A stretch of DNA of 64,000 nucleotides from Congregibacter brevis (GTDB taxonomy: Bacteria; Pseudomonadota; Gammaproteobacteria; Pseudomonadales; Halieaceae). The notes below the pieces were generated by a model. That model was given only the letters and a program-made list of their open reading frames with translations, had not been told where the DNA came from and searched no databases. Position 1 is the first letter of the stretch. Each line of letters begins with the position of its first letter. Location of the stretch: contig NZ_CP136865.1 of the NCBI RefSeq assembly GCF_045689245.1, positions 496,001-560,000 on the forward strand, given 5' to 3'. The translations under genes and the position numbers were made by a program. Below are positions 62,473-64,000 of this stretch, piece by piece.

Positions 62473-63591
62473 TTAAGCCGTTTTTCCGTTATCAACCTCA
62501 GGTGAAACCAGGTCAACTTCGCCTTGTTTCACGTGGAACATCGTCACGCTTGTATCAGAACCCAACCACTCTATAGGGATCGCTGAGCGGCTAACGCAGG
62601 TGATCAGTGTCTGTACCCTCATCGCGGCAAGAGCCCTACACACTCGCTCGCAGCGCTCCGCATCCAGCTCCGACGGTAAATCGTCGATCAAATACAGAAC
62701 CTCACCCCGTTCACCTGCCAACATTTGGCCTTGAGCGAGCTTTAAAGCACAAACAAGCAGCTTTTGCTGTCCCCGCGATAGGGTCTCTGCAGCGGAGTAA
62801 CCACCCACTGTTACCCTAATATCCGCTCGCTGCGGTCCAGTTTGGGTAAACCCCTGCTCCTGGTCCGACGCTAAGCTTTTATGTAGTGCATCCTTGTAGC
62901 TGCTATTTGCATCCCAACCACGACGATAAGCCAGATCTACCGGGCCAATCTCTGGTGCAAGCTCCTGAATAATCGGCTCAAACACCGCTCGCAATGTATC
63001 TAGAAACCGCTCTCGGCCAGCAGATACCTGCTCTGCGTGGACAGCTAAATCTCGCGTCCACACCTCCAATTCTGAGCGCTCAAGTTTACCACGGCGGAGC
63101 AGATGATTCCTTTGTGTTAAAGCCCGCTGAAACCGCTGCCTGTGTTCTCGGAGATCATGTTCCACGTGAAACACACCCCAATCCATAAATCGCCGTCTAT
63201 TTGCAGGCTCGCCTATCAGCAAATCAAAGCTGTCTGCATTTATGAGTAACAACGGCAGCTCGTCGGCAAGCTGAGCAACAGAACGGGAGGCCTCGCCTGC
63301 AACGCGAAGTGAAATACCCCCCACTTTTTCCCGCTGAACACCCATAGAGACAGAGCCACCCCCGGGCAAGCGCCGCTCCCCGCGAATCACGTAGCTCGCT
63401 TCTCCGTGAGTAATCAATGATTTAGCGCCACCAGAGCGAAAAGAGCGCGCCGTGCCAAGAATATGCGCCGCCTCTAATAGACTCGTCTTGCCGCTACCAT
63501 TTACCCCATATACAACGTTGTGCAGCGATAACGGGCCAAGCTTAGACTCGGTAAGGTTTCTAAGGTGGTGAATATTAAGGGAGGCTAACAG
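62473..63591 (-). CDS. recF: Recombination mediator RecF, probable CTG start
   Basis: This protein is about 372 residues and of the SMC-like ABC ATPase family; it loads RecA on gapped DNA. The frame codes well beyond the first conventional start (63417). It reads LASLNIHHLRNLTESKLGPL, then the Walker A motif YGVNGSGKTSLLEAAH, as expected for a RecF N-terminus. The C-terminal signature LSRGQQKLLVCALKLAQ and Walker B LYLIDDLPSELD are intact. Between the dnaN stop and Walker A there is no ATG, GTG or TTG. CTG at 63591 lies eight bases after GGAGG and matches where RecF proteins begin. It is 24 bases after dnaN. Confidence 0.93.
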   Translation of the reverse strand: MLASLNIHHLRNLTESKLGPLSLHNVVYGVNGSGKTSLLEAAHILGTARSFRSGGAKSLITHGEASYVIRGERRLPGGGSVSMGVQREKVGGISLRVAGEASRSVAQLADELPLLLINADSFDLLIGEPANRRRFMDWGVFHVEHDLREHRQRFQRALTQRNHLLRRGKLERSELEVWTRDLAVHAEQVSAGRERFLDTLRAVFEPIIQELAPEIGPVDLAYRRGWDANSSYKDALHKSLASDQEQGFTQTGPQRADIRVTVGGYSAAETLSRGQQKLLVCALKLAQGQMLAGERGEVLYLIDDLPSELDAERCERVCRALAAMRVQTLITCVSRSAIPIEWLGSDTSVTMFHVKQGEVDLVSPEVDNGKTA

Positions 63592-63615
63592 AGGCGGCCC
63601 CTCCGCCCAATCGGC

Positions 63616-64000
63616 TTAAAGCCGCATGGGCATCACAACGTACAAGGAATCACCGCCATCGGTTTCTTCTAGTAGCGCACTACTATTGGGGTCTGACAGC
63701 GAAAAACGTATTTCTTCGCCACTTAAAACACCCAACACGTCGAGCAAATAGCCAACGTTGAAGCCGATCTCCAAGGAGTCACCACTATAGTTGACTGGCA
63801 GGTTCTCTTCCGCCTGCTCCTGCTCAGGGTTGTTTGCAACAATCTCTAAGCTACTCTCGGAGAGTTTCAAGCGCACTCCGCGGTACTTTTCGTTGGATAG
63901 AATCGCTGTTCGCGTAAACGCCTGGCGAAGCTCCGTTCTCGAGCTTTGAACAACTTTGTCCGCAGACCGAGGCAGAACTCGTTCGTAGTCGGGAAACTTC
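63616..64000 (-). CDS. dnaN: DNA polymerase III sliding clamp (beta), C-terminal part
   Basis: This is the partial 3' end of dnaN; the 5' part lies beyond base 64000. The visible ~128 residues run from KFPDYERVLPRSADKVVQSS through NEKYRGVRLKLSE to the terminal DSLYVVMPMRL. They cover the third clamp domain with the hydrophobic pocket that binds polymerase peptides (the terminal MPMRL is diagnostic). The order dnaN-recF-gyrB implies that dnaA and the origin lie immediately to the right. Confidence 0.97.
   Translation of the reverse strand, partial: KFPDYERVLPRSADKVVQSSRTELRQAFTRTAILSNEKYRGVRLKLSESSLEIVANNPEQEQAEENLPVNYSGDSLEIGFNVGYLLDVLGVLSGEEIRFSLSDPNSSALLEETDGGDSLYVVMPMRL

Noticed and set aside
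1..64000. CRISPR arrays, insertion sequences, prophage, tRNA or rRNA genes
   Set aside because: No regularly spaced repeats, transposase, integrase or structural RNA signatures were seen; nearly all sequence is accounted for by housekeeping genes.

Overview
This window looks like chromosome from a free-living, aerobic, probably marine gammaproteobacterium. The protein sequences fit best with the OM60/NOR5 (Halieaceae, Cellvibrionales) type. That placement is inferred from gene order and protein character, not from a search. Gene order is classical for gammaproteobacteria near the origin: dnaN-recF-gyrB on the minus strand at the right edge, glyQ-glyS, and def-fmt-rsmB-trkA next to dprA, tsaC, hemF and aroE. 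dnaA and oriC probably lie just beyond base 64000. I found no rRNA, tRNA, insertion sequence or CRISPR array.

Layout. 1-8.8 kb: a phosphate pair (DUF47 protein plus PiT transporter), argA, a lipoprotein, a VOC protein, an AGCS amino-acid symporter, and leuA with a structured 5' leader facing an Lrp-type regulator. 8.8-13.7 kb: a SnoaL-like secreted protein, an NTP/NDP-type carrier and a short-chain dehydrogenase, divergent from a LytS/LytTR two-component pair. A nested inverted repeat lies between them. 13.7-23.7 kb: an accessory stretch with a frameshifted metallo-beta-lactamase relic, a luciferase-like oxidoreductase, a Tat-exported amidase, a carboxylesterase, a Bcr-type efflux pump, an FMN reductase, dsbA and a CoA-transferase. 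23.8-36.4 kb is respiratory: cytochromes c4 and c5, engB, a strong small-RNA candidate, polA, then a complete aa3-type oxidase locus (sco, cyoE, an unnamed assembly protein, SURF1, DUF2909, coxC, cox11, coxA, coxB with a fused cytochrome c domain). Heme A synthase is absent from that locus.

36.8-49.6 kb: a MATE transporter, a zinc-ribbon protein, a gamma carbonic anhydrase, aroE-hemF, tsaC-dprA-LysM, def-fmt-rsmB and trkA-trkH. 49.6-64 kb: a hydrolase, djlA, an lpxL-like acyltransferase, glyQS, rmuC, an OxyR-like regulator lacking the peroxidatic cysteine, a retropepsin-like protein, a small secreted repeat protein, a membrane-anchored unknown, gyrB, recF and the 3' end of dnaN.

The most interesting non-textbook signals are: (1) a roughly 117-nt three-hairpin RNA between engB and polA, in the position of Spot 42/ErsA; (2) two genes, recF and the MATE transporter, whose reading frames have no ATG/GTG/TTG where homology requires the start but do have a well-spaced CTG; (3) the metallo-beta-lactamase relic; (4) the OxyR-like protein without its sensing cysteine; (5) the missing ctaA.
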